A DNA stretch of 64,000 nt from Hoeflea prorocentri (GCF_027944115.1 NZ_JAPJZI010000001.1:3968001-4032000), one strand, 5' to 3'; counted from the stretch's first letter, positions 36,095-46,028 are shown. Notes: generated from the letters alone by a model not told the origin. Numbers and translations: made by a program.

Positions 36095-37173
36095 AGCGTG
36101 ACCGCCAATCCGGTGTGCGGCGAGACCTTGCCGTCACGCAGGTCGTCGAAGAGACCGGCAATATCGGCAAGGCCTTCGGTCGTCTCGTAGGTCAGCCAGT
36201 CATTGCTCCGTTCGGCAGCCGATTGCCAGAACGCGAGGGCGCGTTTTTCGAACTCGCCCTTGCCCCACTCACCCGCACGCTTCTGGATATGGCCCGGGGC
36301 GAAGAACATATGGCTGCGTTCGCGAATGAAGCCGGGTCCCGGTCCGAATTCCGACCAATGGGTGACGCCGACATTTGAGCAGTAGCGCATATTGTCTCCA
36401 AGATGGGCATGCAGTTCCGAAAGCACCGAGCCCGATCCGGACATATCGACAATGGCAGTGGGTTTGGCGGCGTCGACCGCTTCGATCTCATCGTATGACA
36501 ACACCGTATCGTACAGCCCGAGCGAGCGGACGAGATCGAGATTCCGGGCTGATGTCATGCCGATGCTGGCGGGGGCGCGCTCGTCATCGGTCAGTGCATA
36601 GGCAAGACCGATCGCCGTTTTGCTGGACGCGCTGATGACCATGATCTGCTCGGCTCCGAACCAGTCATTGTCGGTAAGGAAATCGTGCAGACAGAAGGAC
36701 GTCGCATAAAGCGGATGCAGCACCATGCGAGCGCTGTCCAGTGCACGATCATAATCCGGCTGACCCGTGAGACGTACATAGGAGTTGTAGACCGGTGGCA
36801 GGGCGGACCGGTGCTTCGATCCATCGAATATCCGGGTTTCGCTGACCTTTTGCGGCCGCATCACCAGATGCGTCGCCATCGAGAAATAGCCGTAAAGCCG
36901 CTCGCCCTCGGGCACCTCCGCCGCGTTCGAGGCAACCACATCAGCAAAACCCCAGACGGGGATAATACCCCAGCGGCCATCGTCATCATTCAGCGGCGGA
37001 AAGAAATTCCAGTAGCCGATGCGCTCGCCGACGACCCCGTAGGTGATGTTGTTGGCCGTCAGTCCAAACCGGTCGACCTTGAGCAGGATTTCCCCGTCAG
37101 CCAAATCCGGAGCATCGGCCTCGACCAGACGGTGATTTGAAAGATCGTCCTTGCGGACCTGAAACTGCATCAT
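36091..37173 (-). CDS. DUF2855 family protein (quinone-reductase-like)
   Basis: About 360 residues. The N-terminus (MMQFQVRKDDL, then LLKVDRFGLTANNITYG) resembles the start of medium-chain quinone reductases, but the Rossmann glycine motif is changed to VISASSKTAIGLAY. This is the pattern of DUF2855, uncharacterised relatives of zinc-less alcohol dehydrogenases. The start is one of several ATGs; the one at 37173 is eight bases after GGAG. It follows prfC closely on the same strand, so the two may be co-transcribed, and overlaps the end of the pirin gene by four bases. Confidence 0.8.
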   Translation of the reverse strand: MMQFQVRKDDLSNHRLVEADAPDLADGEILLKVDRFGLTANNITYGVVGERIGYWNFFPPLNDDDGRWGIIPVWGFADVVASNAAEVPEGERLYGYFSMATHLVMRPQKVSETRIFDGSKHRSALPPVYNSYVRLTGQPDYDRALDSARMVLHPLYATSFCLHDFLTDNDWFGAEQIMVISASSKTAIGLAYALTDDERAPASIGMTSARNLDLVRSLGLYDTVLSYDEIEAVDAAKPTAIVDMSGSGSVLSELHAHLGDNMRYCSNVGVTHWSEFGPGPGFIRERSHMFFAPGHIQKRAGEWGKGEFEKRALAFWQSAAERSNDWLTYETTEGLADIAGLFDDLRDGKVSPHTGLAVTL

Positions 37174-37196
37174 GGCCATTGCTCCTGGAACCGGGA

Positions 37197-38786
37197 TCAC
37201 GCCGCCTTTTGTGGATGATATTCCTTGACGTGGGCAAATTGTATGGCAGGCCAGCGTTCGGCTTCATAATTCAATGAAAAGCCGTCAGAGGCCAGAAAGA
37301 CCGCATCGCCATCGAGATCGCGGGCGATATCGCCGCGCTTGGCGTTGATGAATTTCTCGACCTCGACATCATTCTCGGCCGAGATCCACCGGCAGACACT
37401 GAACCGCGCCGTCTCGAAACTGACCGGCAGGCCGTATTCCGCTCTCAGTCTTTCCTTCAGAACATCAAGCTGCAGCGCGCCGATCACACCGACAATGGCA
37501 GGCGAGCCGTCCTCCGGCGAAAAGAGCTGAACGACACCCTCCTCGGCCATCTGCTGCAGCGCCTCTTTCAGTTTTTTTGCCTTCATGGCGTCTTCCAGCC
37601 GCACTCGACGCAGGATCTCCGGCGCAAAGTTCGGCACGCCTTCAAAGACAATATCCTCGCCCTCCGTCAGCGTATCGCCGATGCGCAATGTGCCATGGTT
37701 GGGAATGCCGACCACATCGCCGGCATAGGCATCGTCGGCAAGCTGGCGCTGATGGGCAAAAAAGAACTGGGGCGCCGAAAGACCGAGCGTTTTTCCGGTG
37801 CGCGAGAGGCGGGCTTTCATGCCACGCTGCAGGCGTCCAGAGCAGACGCGCACAAAGGCGATCCGGTCACGGTGATTGGGGTCCATATTCGCCTGGATCT
37901 TGAAAACAAAGGCGGACATTTTCGGGTCCGTTGCCTTGACGAGGCGATCGCCGGCCTTCTGGGCACGGGGCTGCGGCGCATATTTGCCGAGCGCGTTGAT
38001 CAGGTCGCGCACGCCGTAATTGCGCAGCGCCGAACCAAAATAGACAGGCGTCAAATGGCCTTCCCTGAAGGCCTCCAGATCGAAGGGACGGCAGGCCTCT
38101 ATGGCAAGCGCCGTCTCCTCGATGAACGTGTCGCGGTCGTTTTCCGGCAACAATCCGGCGGCGCTGTCGGCCTCCGGTCCGTTGACCTTGGTGACTTCTT
38201 CCTCGCTGTCCTGACGGCGCACGGCATTGTCGGCGAGGTGATAGGTGCCGGCGAAGGTCCGGCCCCGGCCGATGGGCCAGGTCATCGGCGCGGTGTCGAG
38301 CGCCAGCTTTTCCTCGACCTCGTCGAGGATTTCGAACGGGTCCCGGCTCTCGCGGTCCATCTTGTTGACGAAGGTGACGATGGGAATATCGCGCAGCCGG
38401 CAGACCTCAAAAAGTTTCAGCGTGCGCGGCTCGATACCCTTTGCGGCATCGATGACCATGATCGCCGCATCGACCGCAGTCAGCGTTCGGTAGGTGTCGT
38501 CGGCAAAATCCTCGTGGCCGGGCGTGTCGAGCAGGTTGAAGACATGGTCGCCATATTCAAAGGTCATCACCGATGTGACGACCGAAATGCCGCGGTCGCG
38601 CTCGATCTTCATCCAGTCCGAGCGGGTCTGCATGCGGTCCTTTTTGGCCTTCACCTCACCGGCGAGCTGGATCGCGCCGCCAAACAGAAGCAGTTTTTCG
38701 GTCAAGGTGGTCTTGCCGGCATCCGGGTGCGAGATGATGGCAAAGGTACGCCGCCTTGCGACGGCTTTCGCCAGATGATCGGTCAT
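37197..38786 (-). CDS. prfC: Peptide chain release factor 3
   Basis: A 529-residue translational GTPase. G1 HPDAGKTT at 20-27, G3 DTPGHEDF and G4 NKMD are intact; the C-terminal domain QLDVLKERLRAEYGLPVSFE is specific for RF3 and separates it from EF-G. RF3 recycles RF1 and RF2 after peptide release. It begins divergently to dut with a 91-bp gap and is followed within 25 bp by the DUF2855 gene. Confidence 0.96.
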   Translation of the reverse strand: MTDHLAKAVARRRTFAIISHPDAGKTTLTEKLLLFGGAIQLAGEVKAKKDRMQTRSDWMKIERDRGISVVTSVMTFEYGDHVFNLLDTPGHEDFADDTYRTLTAVDAAIMVIDAAKGIEPRTLKLFEVCRLRDIPIVTFVNKMDRESRDPFEILDEVEEKLALDTAPMTWPIGRGRTFAGTYHLADNAVRRQDSEEEVTKVNGPEADSAAGLLPENDRDTFIEETALAIEACRPFDLEAFREGHLTPVYFGSALRNYGVRDLINALGKYAPQPRAQKAGDRLVKATDPKMSAFVFKIQANMDPNHRDRIAFVRVCSGRLQRGMKARLSRTGKTLGLSAPQFFFAHQRQLADDAYAGDVVGIPNHGTLRIGDTLTEGEDIVFEGVPNFAPEILRRVRLEDAMKAKKLKEALQQMAEEGVVQLFSPEDGSPAIVGVIGALQLDVLKERLRAEYGLPVSFETARFSVCRWISAENDVEVEKFINAKRGDIARDLDGDAVFLASDGFSLNYEAERWPAIQFAHVKEYHPQKAA

Positions 38787-38877
38787 GCGGAGAAAATCCT
38801 GTTGAATTGCAGGTCTTCTAACGCCAGTTTACCGCTGTGGCAATTGACGAAGCTGCGCCTGGCGGCAAGAGTGCGGC

Positions 38878-39369
38878 ATGGCTGCGCAAACCTTTCAATA
38901 TACGACGATTGACGAGACGGGACCGGTTGTCGGCCTGGTCCGGTTACCACACGGCAGCAGCCTGGCTTTGCCGAGTTACGAGACCGAGGGCGCAGCCGGC
39001 ATGGATTTGCGCGCGGCGAATGACGAGGCTGCGCCGATCACTCTTGATCCGGGCGCCCGCGTGCTGGTGCCGACGGGCTTTGTCTTTGAAATCCCGCCGG
39101 GTTTCGAGGCGCAGATCCGGCCACGCTCCGGCCTTGCCTTCAAACACGGGCTGACATGCCTCAATACGCCCGGCACAATCGACAGCGACTATCGCGGCGA
39201 GGTGCAGGTTCTGCTGATCAATCACGGGAGCGAAGCCTTCACCATCGAGCGTGGCATGCGCATTGCACAGATGGTCATCGCACCGGTGGTGCAGGCCCGT
39301 ATTGAAGAACGAACGCTCGCCGGCGAGACCGGTCGCGGCAGCGGCGGCTTTGGCTCAACGGGACATTAA
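38878..39369 (+). CDS. dut: Deoxyuridine 5'-triphosphate nucleotidohydrolase
   Basis: A 163-residue trimeric dUTPase with all five motifs: [40 protein letters not shown] and the C-terminal [11 protein letters not shown] that closes over dUTP. It produces dUMP and keeps uracil out of DNA. In rhizobia dut usually follows coaBC; here about 5.5 kb (the GATase to prfC genes) separates them. It has its own terminator. Confidence 0.96.
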   Translation: MAAQTFQYTTIDETGPVVGLVRLPHGSSLALPSYETEGAAGMDLRAANDEAAPITLDPGARVLVPTGFVFEIPPGFEAQIRPRSGLAFKHGLTCLNTPGTIDSDYRGEVQVLLINHGSEAFTIERGMRIAQMVIAPVVQARIEERTLAGETGRGSGGFGSTGH

Positions 39370-39418
39370 ACGCCGCAAATTTCTTCTAAAGAGCCAGCAA
39401 TTTTTCTGATTTCTTAGT

Positions 39419-39454
39419 TTCCCGTTCCATTTATCTTGCGAAACGGGAATTTTC
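39419..39454 (+). terminator. Rho-independent terminator of dut
   Basis: An 8-bp stem TTCCCGTT / AACGGGAA (39419-39426 and 39442-39449) with a 15-nt loop is followed by TTTTC. It begins 50 bp after the dut stop. Confidence 0.7.
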
Positions 39455-39560
39455 TACTAAATGAAATGGGCATTCAGCATTCCTGACCTCGCCGGTTCTT
39501 GCGAGGCAGTTTATGATCGTCACATATTCCATCCATCGATGGGAACCAAGGAGCACAATC

Positions 39561-40535
39561 ATGTCAGAGCACGCAGAGCGCAAACCCGGCCGCGGGCGGG
39601 TTTATGAGTCCATCACGCAGACGATCGGCGATACGCCGCTTGTGCGCCTTGGGCGGCTTGCGTCGGAAAACGGGGTCCATGCCAATCTGCTTGCAAAGCT
39701 GGAGTTCTTCAATCCGATCGCCAGCGTCAAGGACCGGATCGGCGTCGCCATGATCGAAGCCATGGAACGCGACGGGCTGATCACGCCCGGCAAATCGGTT
39801 CTGGTGGAGCCGACCTCCGGCAATACCGGCATCGCTTTGGCCTTTGCGGCAGCCGCCAAGGGATACCGACTGATCCTGACCATGCCGGAATCCATGTCGG
39901 TCGAACGCCGCAAGATGCTGGCGCTGCTTGGCGCGGAGCTGGTGCTCACCGAAGCGCCGAAGGGTATGAAGGGCGCCATCGCCAAGGCCGAAGAACTGGC
40001 ATCCGAGATACCGGATGCGGTGATCCCGCAACAGTTCGAGAACCCCGCCAATCCGCAAATCCACCGTGAGACGACAGCGGAGGAAATCTGGAACGACACC
40101 GATGGCGGCGTCGACATTCTTGTCTCCGGCATCGGCACGGGCGGCACGATCACCGGATCAGGTCAGGTTCTGAAGTCGCGCAAGCCGGGGATCAGGATCG
40201 TGGCGGTTGAACCGGAGGATTCTCAAGTCCTTTCGGGCGGCGCGCACGCGCCGCACAAGATTCAAGGCATCGGCGCGGGCTTCGTGCCCGGCGTTCTCGA
40301 CACGGAGATCTATGACGAGATCGTCACCGCTTCGAATGACGAGGCCTTCGAGATGGCCCGGCAGGTGGCGCGGCTTGAAGGCATTCCCGTCGGCATCTCG
40401 TCCGGCGCTGCGCTGAGCGCTGCCGTCAAAGTGGGTCAGCGGCCGGGGAACGAAGGAAAGACAATCGTAGTCATCATTCCGTCCTTCGCCGAACGTTATC
40501 TTTCGACAGCGCTGTTCGACGGTCTGGACGGCTAG
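39561..40535 (+). CDS. cysK: Cysteine synthase A (O-acetylserine sulfhydrylase)
   Basis: 324 residues, fold type II PLP enzyme. The PLP lysine is Lys57 in [11 protein letters not shown], the substrate loop TSGNTG is at 85-90 and the phosphate-binding loop is [11 protein letters not shown]. It makes cysteine from O-acetylserine and sulfide. AAGGAG precedes the ATG at 39561. It is monocistronic, followed by GC-rich hairpins; no sulfate-assimilation genes are adjacent. Confidence 0.95.
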   Translation: MSEHAERKPGRGRVYESITQTIGDTPLVRLGRLASENGVHANLLAKLEFFNPIASVKDRIGVAMIEAMERDGLITPGKSVLVEPTSGNTGIALAFAAAAKGYRLILTMPESMSVERRKMLALLGAELVLTEAPKGMKGAIAKAEELASEIPDAVIPQQFENPANPQIHRETTAEEIWNDTDGGVDILVSGIGTGGTITGSGQVLKSRKPGIRIVAVEPEDSQVLSGGAHAPHKIQGIGAGFVPGVLDTEIYDEIVTASNDEAFEMARQVARLEGIPVGISSGAALSAAVKVGQRPGNEGKTIVVIIPSFAERYLSTALFDGLDG

Positions 40536-40546
40536 GTCTCAACGCG

Positions 40547-40582
40547 GCGATCCCGGCCCTTGCATTCGCGCGCCGGGATCGC
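40547..40582 (+). terminator. GC-rich hairpin after cysK
   Basis: A perfect 11-bp stem (40547-40557 with 40572-40582) begins 12 bp after the cysK stop. It lacks a following T-run, so it may protect the mRNA 3' end or terminate weakly. Confidence 0.5.
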
Positions 40583-40640
40583 TACCTAAGCGCCATCAAC
40601 AACGGAGTTTTTATGCGCGGACGCTTCGAGTCCCGGTAAA

Positions 40641-40662
40641 GCCCGGTCAAGGAAGACCGGGC
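40641..40662. other. Second hairpin between cysK and yjhX
   Basis: GCCCGGTC and GACCGGGC form a perfect 8-bp stem with loop AAGGAA. It lies about 70 bp before yjhX. It has no T-run; it could be a processing site or a regulatory structure in the yjhX leader. Confidence 0.35.
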
Positions 40663-40732
40663 GACAATGTGAACACTGCCGCAGGCCATGCCGCGGCGGG
40701 TATTTTGTTGCGCATAGACTTCGGACAATCCA

Positions 40733-40990
40733 ATGGACATTTCCAGACCCGAGCAGCGGGTGCTTCACCTGCTCGCTCAAGGCGGCCATATCCTTGTTGA
40801 AAAGGATGAACGAGGCCGCATTGTCGACAATTCCTGTATCACACGCGACGGATGGTATTGGAGCGGCTGTTCGCTTGAGCTTTTCAGAAAGCTGAAGCGC
40901 CGCCGGCTCATTTCATCCAAGCGTGGCGGCCCGTACACGATCACACAGCTCGGACTAAGACGCGTCCGCTCGCAGGCCGACAATCGATAA
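40733..40990 (+). CDS. yjhX: YjhX family protein (UPF0386; putative toxin)
   Basis: 85 residues. The protein matches E. coli YjhX in pattern and length: an N-terminal winged-helix-like SRPEQRVLHLLAQGGHI, CSLELFRKLKRRRLI, and the C-terminal RVRSQADNR. YjhX was proposed as a toxin paired with the acetyltransferase YjhQ, but no such partner is adjacent here, and rhizobial copies usually stand alone. A housekeeping DNA-binding role is as likely as toxicity. Followed by a strong bidirectional terminator. Confidence 0.85.
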   Translation: MDISRPEQRVLHLLAQGGHILVEKDERGRIVDNSCITRDGWYWSGCSLELFRKLKRRRLISSKRGGPYTITQLGLRRVRSQADNR

Positions 40991-40994
40991 GGAA

Positions 40995-41021
40995 AAGCGC
41001 CGCCCTTCTTCGGCGGCGCTT
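40995..41021. terminator. Bidirectional terminator between yjhX and comM
   Basis: A perfect 10-bp stem AAGCGCCGCC / GGCGGCGCTT with a 7-nt loop lies between the two convergent stops. On the minus strand it is followed by TTCC after an AA/TT-closed stem (TTTTCC overall); on the plus strand by CTTAC. It can serve both genes. Confidence 0.8.
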
Positions 41022-41022
41022 C

Positions 41023-42555
41023 TTACGCCGCTGCCGCCACGCCCTCGCCCGGCAGGCGGTAGGAGATTGCTTCAGCGATGTGCATGCGGCTGATGTCGTC
41101 GGCATCGTCGAGATCGGCGAGCGTACGGGCGACCTTGAGGATGCGATGGTAGGCGCGGGCGGAGAACTTCATCTGCTCGGCGGCATCCTGCAGCAGGCTT
41201 GCGGCTGGAGCATCCGGCTGTGCGATCGTTTCGATCAGCGAGGTCGGGCAAAGGGCGTTGGAGGTGACCTGCGGCATGCCGAGGGCGCTGAAACGCTCTG
41301 TCTGGCGCTCACGCGCCAGAGCCACGCGTCCTGCCACATCGGCGCTCGTCTCGCTGGCGCCCGGCCGGATGAGATCCGTGGCGGTGACCGCAGGCACGGC
41401 AATCCTCAGATCGATCCGGTCGAGCAGCGGTCCGGAGATACGGGCCTGATAATCCGCCTGGCAGCGCGGACCACGGGCGCAGACATGGCCGGGTTCGCCC
41501 GCCATGCCGCAGCGGCAGGGGTTCATGGCCGCGACAAGCTGGATGCGTGCCGGGTAACTCACATGATGGTTGGCGCGGGCAATCACGCACTCACCGCCTT
41601 CCAGCGGCTGACGCAGGGAATCAAGCACCTGCGGCGTAAACTCGGGAAACTCGTCGAGAAACAGAACGCCGTTATGGGCAAGCGAGACCTCGCCGGGTTT
41701 TGCCCTTATGCCGCCGCCGACCATCGCCGCCATCGAGGCCGAATGGTGCGGAGCACGGTAGGGCCGTCGGTCCGACAGCTCGCCACCGGTTAAAAGGCCG
41801 GCAATCGAATGGATCATCGAGACTTCAAGAAGCTCTGCCGGAGACAGGGGCGGCAGGATCGAGGGCAGCCGGGCGGCAAGCATCGACTTTCCCGACCCCG
41901 GCGGACCGGACATGAGGAGATTGTGAGCGCCGGCCGCGGCCACTTCCAATGCACGCCGCGCCATCTCCTGTCCCTTGATATCGGCAAGATCCGGCAGATC
42001 GTCCGGTGCGCCGCGTACGGCGGGCTCAGGACGCGAGAGAACCTGCGTGCCCTTGAAATGATTGGCCATGGCAATAAGGCTGCGCGGCGCGAGAATATCG
42101 AGATCGGCGCTTGCCCATGCGGCTTCCGGCCCGCAGTCCGCCGGACAGATCAGCCCCTTTCCCAAGGCATTGGCGCCGATCGCCGCCGGCAGCGCACCGG
42201 CCACCGCGGCGATGGTTCCATCAAGCGAGAGTTCGCCGAGCACCACGTAACCGGAGAGTGCATCGGCGGGGATCGCACCCAACGCCGCCATGAGGCCAAG
42301 CGCGATGGGCAGATCGAAATGACTGCCTTCCTTCGGCAGATCGGCAGGCGCAAGATTAACCGTGACCTTCTTTGCCGGAAGCGACAGGCCCGACGCATGC
42401 AGCGCGGCCTGAACGCGCTCGCGGCTTTCGGCAACCGCCTTGTCAGGCAGGCCGACGATATTCATGCCAACCTTTCCCGGCGCGACCATAACCTGCACAT
42501 CGACGGGCACGGCGCTTATTCCTTGAAAAGAGACCGTGCTTACGCGCGATACCAT
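41023..42555 (-). CDS. comM: YifB/ComM-family Mg-chelatase-like ATPase
   Basis: 510 residues. An N-terminal Lon-protease-like fold without the catalytic dyad begins VSRVSTVSFQGISAVPVDVQ, followed by the AAA+ core with Walker A GPPGSGKSML, Walker B GVLFLDEFPEF and the C-terminal Mg-chelatase domain (RAYHRILKVARTLADLDDAD). ComM is a hexameric branch-migration helicase that helps integrate transformed DNA. AGGAGAGGCAG precedes the ATG at 42555. No other competence genes are near. Confidence 0.93.
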   Translation of the reverse strand: MVSRVSTVSFQGISAVPVDVQVMVAPGKVGMNIVGLPDKAVAESRERVQAALHASGLSLPAKKVTVNLAPADLPKEGSHFDLPIALGLMAALGAIPADALSGYVVLGELSLDGTIAAVAGALPAAIGANALGKGLICPADCGPEAAWASADLDILAPRSLIAMANHFKGTQVLSRPEPAVRGAPDDLPDLADIKGQEMARRALEVAAAGAHNLLMSGPPGSGKSMLAARLPSILPPLSPAELLEVSMIHSIAGLLTGGELSDRRPYRAPHHSASMAAMVGGGIRAKPGEVSLAHNGVLFLDEFPEFTPQVLDSLRQPLEGGECVIARANHHVSYPARIQLVAAMNPCRCGMAGEPGHVCARGPRCQADYQARISGPLLDRIDLRIAVPAVTATDLIRPGASETSADVAGRVALARERQTERFSALGMPQVTSNALCPTSLIETIAQPDAPAASLLQDAAEQMKFSARAYHRILKVARTLADLDDADDISRMHIAEAISYRLPGEGVAAAA

Positions 42556-42753
42556 CTGCCTCTCCTGCACGTTTTGGCTGCAGAACTTCATACACTATCG
42601 CAAAAGCATCAACAAGAACAAAAATAGAACACAGCGCTTACCATTCATTGACCGAGGCCGGGCTTGCGGCTGGACGGGCGTGCGGTAAGAGGATATGTCG
42701 GACACGCACCCGCCAGCGGGCGTTTTCGGAACCAGGGCAAACGGGGATCACTC

Positions 42754-43374
42754 ATGACAATCCGGCTTCACAAGGGCGACATCAGCGAGGCTGACGCCGC
42801 GCATTATCAGGGCGATATCGCCATCGATACCGAAACGCTCGGCCTGAAACCGCATCGCGACCGGCTCTGTGTCGTCCAGCTTTCGCCGGGCGACGGCACG
42901 GCGGATGTAATCCAGATTGCCAAGGGGCAAAAGAAAGCCCCGGTTCTTGCCGCACTTCTGAAGGACCGGAAGAAGACCAAGATCTTCCACTTCGGACGGT
43001 TCGACATCGCCGTTCTCCATCACGCGCTCAACATTGCCTGCGAGCCGGTGTTCTGCACCAAGATCGCCTCGCGGCTGACCCGGACCTATACGGACCGGCA
43101 TGGTCTGAAGGACAATTTGCGCGAACTGCTCGATATCGATATTTCCAAGCAGCAGCAGTCTTCCGATTGGGCCGCAGACGAGTTGAGCGAGGCGCAGCTG
43201 GAATATGCCGCTTCGGATGTCCTTTACCTTCACGCCCTGCGCGACCGACTGACGGAGAGGCTGGAGCGGGACGGGCGGGTCAAGCATGCCGATGCCTGCT
43301 TCAGGTTCCTGCCGACGCGCGCCCGGCTCGACCTGATCGGCTGGGATGAAACCGATATCTTCGCCCATAGCTGA
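42754..43374 (+). CDS. Short ribonuclease D (3'-5' exonuclease domain only)
   Basis: 206 residues, a DEDDy exonuclease domain. The catalytic carboxylates are Asp25 and Glu27 (IDTET), Asp84 (FHFGRFD) and Asp155 with Tyr151 (YAASD). Full-length RNase D is about 370 residues with HRDC domains; this protein lacks them, as do short alphaproteobacterial RND-like proteins. GGGGATCACTC precedes the ATG. It trims RNA 3' ends. It precedes the cyclase gene by 92 bp on the same strand. Confidence 0.9.
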   Translation: MTIRLHKGDISEADAAHYQGDIAIDTETLGLKPHRDRLCVVQLSPGDGTADVIQIAKGQKKAPVLAALLKDRKKTKIFHFGRFDIAVLHHALNIACEPVFCTKIASRLTRTYTDRHGLKDNLRELLDIDISKQQQSSDWAADELSEAQLEYAASDVLYLHALRDRLTERLERDGRVKHADACFRFLPTRARLDLIGWDETDIFAHS

Positions 43375-43466
43375 ACCAAGGCCTGTCTCGCAATTTTGAA
43401 TGGCGGCGGGCGGGCCCTATACTGCGGATCATCACCAGCCGCTGAAGCGGAGGGCAGGCACTGTCC

Positions 43467-44648
43467 GTGGACAAAAACAACAAACAAGAGACCAGGCCGC
43501 GATTCCCGACGGTCGAGGCCCTGACGCAGTGGATGATCGACGGCGCGCGGCCAAGCGCCGATGCGCGCGAGATCATTACCGGCATATGTGACGGGCTTGT
43601 CGGACTCGGCGTCCAAATCGACCGGTTTGTCCTCTTCATCTATACGCTGCACCCCAATCTCCTCGGCACCCGGTTTCGCTGGATCAAAGGCCAGGGCGTC
43701 GACATCAGCCATGCGCAGCTCGGTACATTCAACCAGGAGATCTACACGTCCAACCCCCTGCCCCGCGTCGTCGAAAAGCAGGTCACGATACGCCGGCATC
43801 TGGAACGGCCGGACTGTCCGGAAGACTACATTATTGTCGGTGAATTGCGGGAACAGGGCTTTACCGACTATCTGGCCCAGCCGCTGATCTTCACCACCGG
43901 CGAGACCAATGTGTGCACCTGGTCATCGGCGCAGAAGGGCGGTTTCAGCGAAGACGATCTGGAGATTTTACGACGTGTGAATCCACCGCTCGCCCGACTG
44001 ACCGAGACCTATATGCTGCGACTCAATTCGGCTGTGCTTTTGTCGACCTATGTCGGCCGCAACAGCGGAACGCTCATCCGGGACGGAAAGGTTCATCGCG
44101 GCGACGGGGAGGAAATCACCGCTGTTATCCTGTTTGTCGATCTGAAGAACTTCACCCAGCTCTCGAACGAAAGGACCGGACCGGAGCTGGTCGCACTCCT
44201 CAACGACACATTCGATCAACTGGTGCCGCCGGTTACGGCCAGAGGCGGGGAAATCCTGAAATTCATGGGTGACGGGTTCTTTGCGATCTTCCCCTATGAG
44301 GACGAGGAAGGCCTTGCCGCCATGACGGGAGCGGCAATGGATGCGGTTTCGGAAGGGATGGAAACCCTGGCCGAAAACCCGACCGGGGATGCCGTGTCGT
44401 TTCGCACGGCGCTCCATTGCGGCACCTTTCACTATGGCAATATCGGCGGCGGCGACCGGCTCGATTTCACAGCCATCGGACCGCCGGTCAACTATACGGC
44501 AAGGCTGCTTTCGGCGGCGGCAGACCTTGGCTGCGACAATGTCGTCTCGGACGCGCTTGCACGCTATGCACCGGAGCGCTGCGACGTCGCCGGCTCCTCA
44601 GAGCTCAAAGGGTTCGAAGGCGAGCAGACGATCTGGCGTTTCCGCTAG
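43467..44648 (+). CDS. Cytoplasmic class III adenylate/guanylate cyclase with N-terminal GAF-like region
   Basis: 393 residues from a GTG. Residues 1-210 look like a divergent sensory domain without membrane segments (YIIVGELREQGFTDYLAQPL is typical of this rhizobial group). The cyclase domain has the metal Asp in VILFVDLKNFT, Lys and Asp in ILKFMGDGFFAIF, and Asn/Arg in PPVNYTARL. The second base-selecting Asp is replaced, giving GPPVN instead of GDxVN, so ATP or GTP preference is uncertain. It converges on the membrane cyclase at 44667. Confidence 0.88.
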   Translation: MDKNNKQETRPRFPTVEALTQWMIDGARPSADAREIITGICDGLVGLGVQIDRFVLFIYTLHPNLLGTRFRWIKGQGVDISHAQLGTFNQEIYTSNPLPRVVEKQVTIRRHLERPDCPEDYIIVGELREQGFTDYLAQPLIFTTGETNVCTWSSAQKGGFSEDDLEILRRVNPPLARLTETYMLRLNSAVLLSTYVGRNSGTLIRDGKVHRGDGEEITAVILFVDLKNFTQLSNERTGPELVALLNDTFDQLVPPVTARGGEILKFMGDGFFAIFPYEDEEGLAAMTGAAMDAVSEGMETLAENPTGDAVSFRTALHCGTFHYGNIGGGDRLDFTAIGPPVNYTARLLSAAADLGCDNVVSDALARYAPERCDVAGSSELKGFEGEQTIWRFR

Positions 44649-44666
44649 GCGCGAAAACAAGTCCGG

Positions 44667-46028
44667 TCATTCCAGCATCAGCACTTCCGTAGAGGCGCTG
44701 CGGCCGCGCAGGATCAAAGGCCCGTGCCGGTGCAGCCGGGCCAGAGCCGTTGCCGTTTCCGCGGGGCTTTCGGCTTCAGCCGCCTCGACCAGCGCGGTGC
44801 TGACAACACAGCGACAGCCGATCTCCCGATTGGCCTGCTCCAGACGGCTTGCCACGTTGACCGTATCGCCGAGAACGGCAAATTCCATGCGCCGGCTGGT
44901 TCCGATGTCGCCCAGGATGATGGTCCCGTAGTGCACGCCGACCGCCAGTTCCAGATCTCCGGCGTCGGTTCCCTGTTTGGATTCCTTCCACAGCCGGAAG
45001 ACATCGGCCATTTCAACCGCCGCGGTCAGCGCGTTGACGGCATCGCGGTCGGTCGGTTCGGGCGTTCCGAAGGTCGCCATCAGGCCGTCGCCGATGAACT
45101 TGTCCAGCGTGCCGTCATGTCGAAAGACCGTATCGGCCAGCAATTCGTGAATCTGCCTCAGTACGCTGATGGTTTCCTGCGCCGGGCGGTCCTCTGCCCA
45201 GTTGGTAAAGGAGATCAGATCGGCAAAGAGAACTGCTGCCTGATGTTCACGCGGCTGCGACAGGGGGTTCGTGCGGGTCGCCAGGAGATCAACCGTTTTG
45301 CGGGGGAAATAACGTGCGAGGTTTGTCCGCTCGCTCGCGAGCGCGGCCTGCCGCAGGGCAATCGCTCGAGAGCGGGAAACCGCCAACGCCAAAAGGCCTG
45401 CGGTCAAGAGCAGGACAATTACCTCCTGGAGCCTGACGCCAAGGTCAATAAAATGCGGATCGGCCATGGTTTGCAGCAGCACCTCGCGATCCTCGCCCAC
45501 CGGCGGCGCAGTGATCGCTCCAGGCAGACTGGCGAGTATGGCCACACCGATTGACCAGCTCAAAGCAGCCGAAACCCCACCCCAAAGGACCACACCTGGC
45601 CGATAGAGGTATGCAAGCACTGCCAACAGCACGAAGAAATAGATGAAATTTCCGAAACGCAGACTGTATTGCGGCGGCAGGTCGAAGGGGATCAGCGGAT
45701 TCGGATAAAGGAGCACAAACGACAAAAGTGCAAAATCGGCAAAGACAAATGCGTAACGATGCCATTCCCGGCGCCATGGCGCTCTCTCCGCGCGATAGGC
45801 GCCAATGCCAAGAAGGACAAACAGAACCATCACGGGGTAATACATCAGCGGCCCCGGCCAGGGAGCCAGTATCGTCGATAGTATGGCAATAACCGCAAGA
45901 GCCAGCATCCGGCCCCATAGAGCCACCTTCTGCGCCGCCAGCTCTTCCGTCCTGAATGTCGGATTGCTGTCGCCGTGATCTGTTTGCGTCGTTGTCTGCG
46001 CCATATACGGCCACCCATCTCCGGACAT
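44667..46028 (-). CDS. Membrane-bound class III adenylate cyclase
   Basis: 453 residues (ATG at 46028; another at 46004). About six hydrophobic segments span residues 40-220, then a short linker with ARYFPRKTVDLLA leads to the cyclase domain: VLFADLISFT, LDKFIGDGLMATF and FAVLGDTVNVASRLEQ keep the metal Asps, base-selecting Lys and Asp, and the Asn/Arg pair. It should be an active adenylate cyclase of the inner membrane. Convergent with the previous cyclase and divergent from the GNAT gene. Confidence 0.9.
   Translation of the reverse strand: MSGDGWPYMAQTTTQTDHGDSNPTFRTEELAAQKVALWGRMLALAVIAILSTILAPWPGPLMYYPVMVLFVLLGIGAYRAERAPWRREWHRYAFVFADFALLSFVLLYPNPLIPFDLPPQYSLRFGNFIYFFVLLAVLAYLYRPGVVLWGGVSAALSWSIGVAILASLPGAITAPPVGEDREVLLQTMADPHFIDLGVRLQEVIVLLLTAGLLALAVSRSRAIALRQAALASERTNLARYFPRKTVDLLATRTNPLSQPREHQAAVLFADLISFTNWAEDRPAQETISVLRQIHELLADTVFRHDGTLDKFIGDGLMATFGTPEPTDRDAVNALTAAVEMADVFRLWKESKQGTDAGDLELAVGVHYGTIILGDIGTSRRMEFAVLGDTVNVASRLEQANREIGCRCVVSTALVEAAEAESPAETATALARLHRHGPLILRGRSASTEVLMLE

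Noticed and set aside
37695-38912. 405-codon open frame antisense to prfC
   Set aside because: Shadow of the RF3 gene, which carries all GTPase motifs.
42709-42725. Hairpin CCCGC-CA-GCGGG before the RNase D gene as a terminator
   Set aside because: A 5-bp stem with a two-base loop and only four Ts is too weak.
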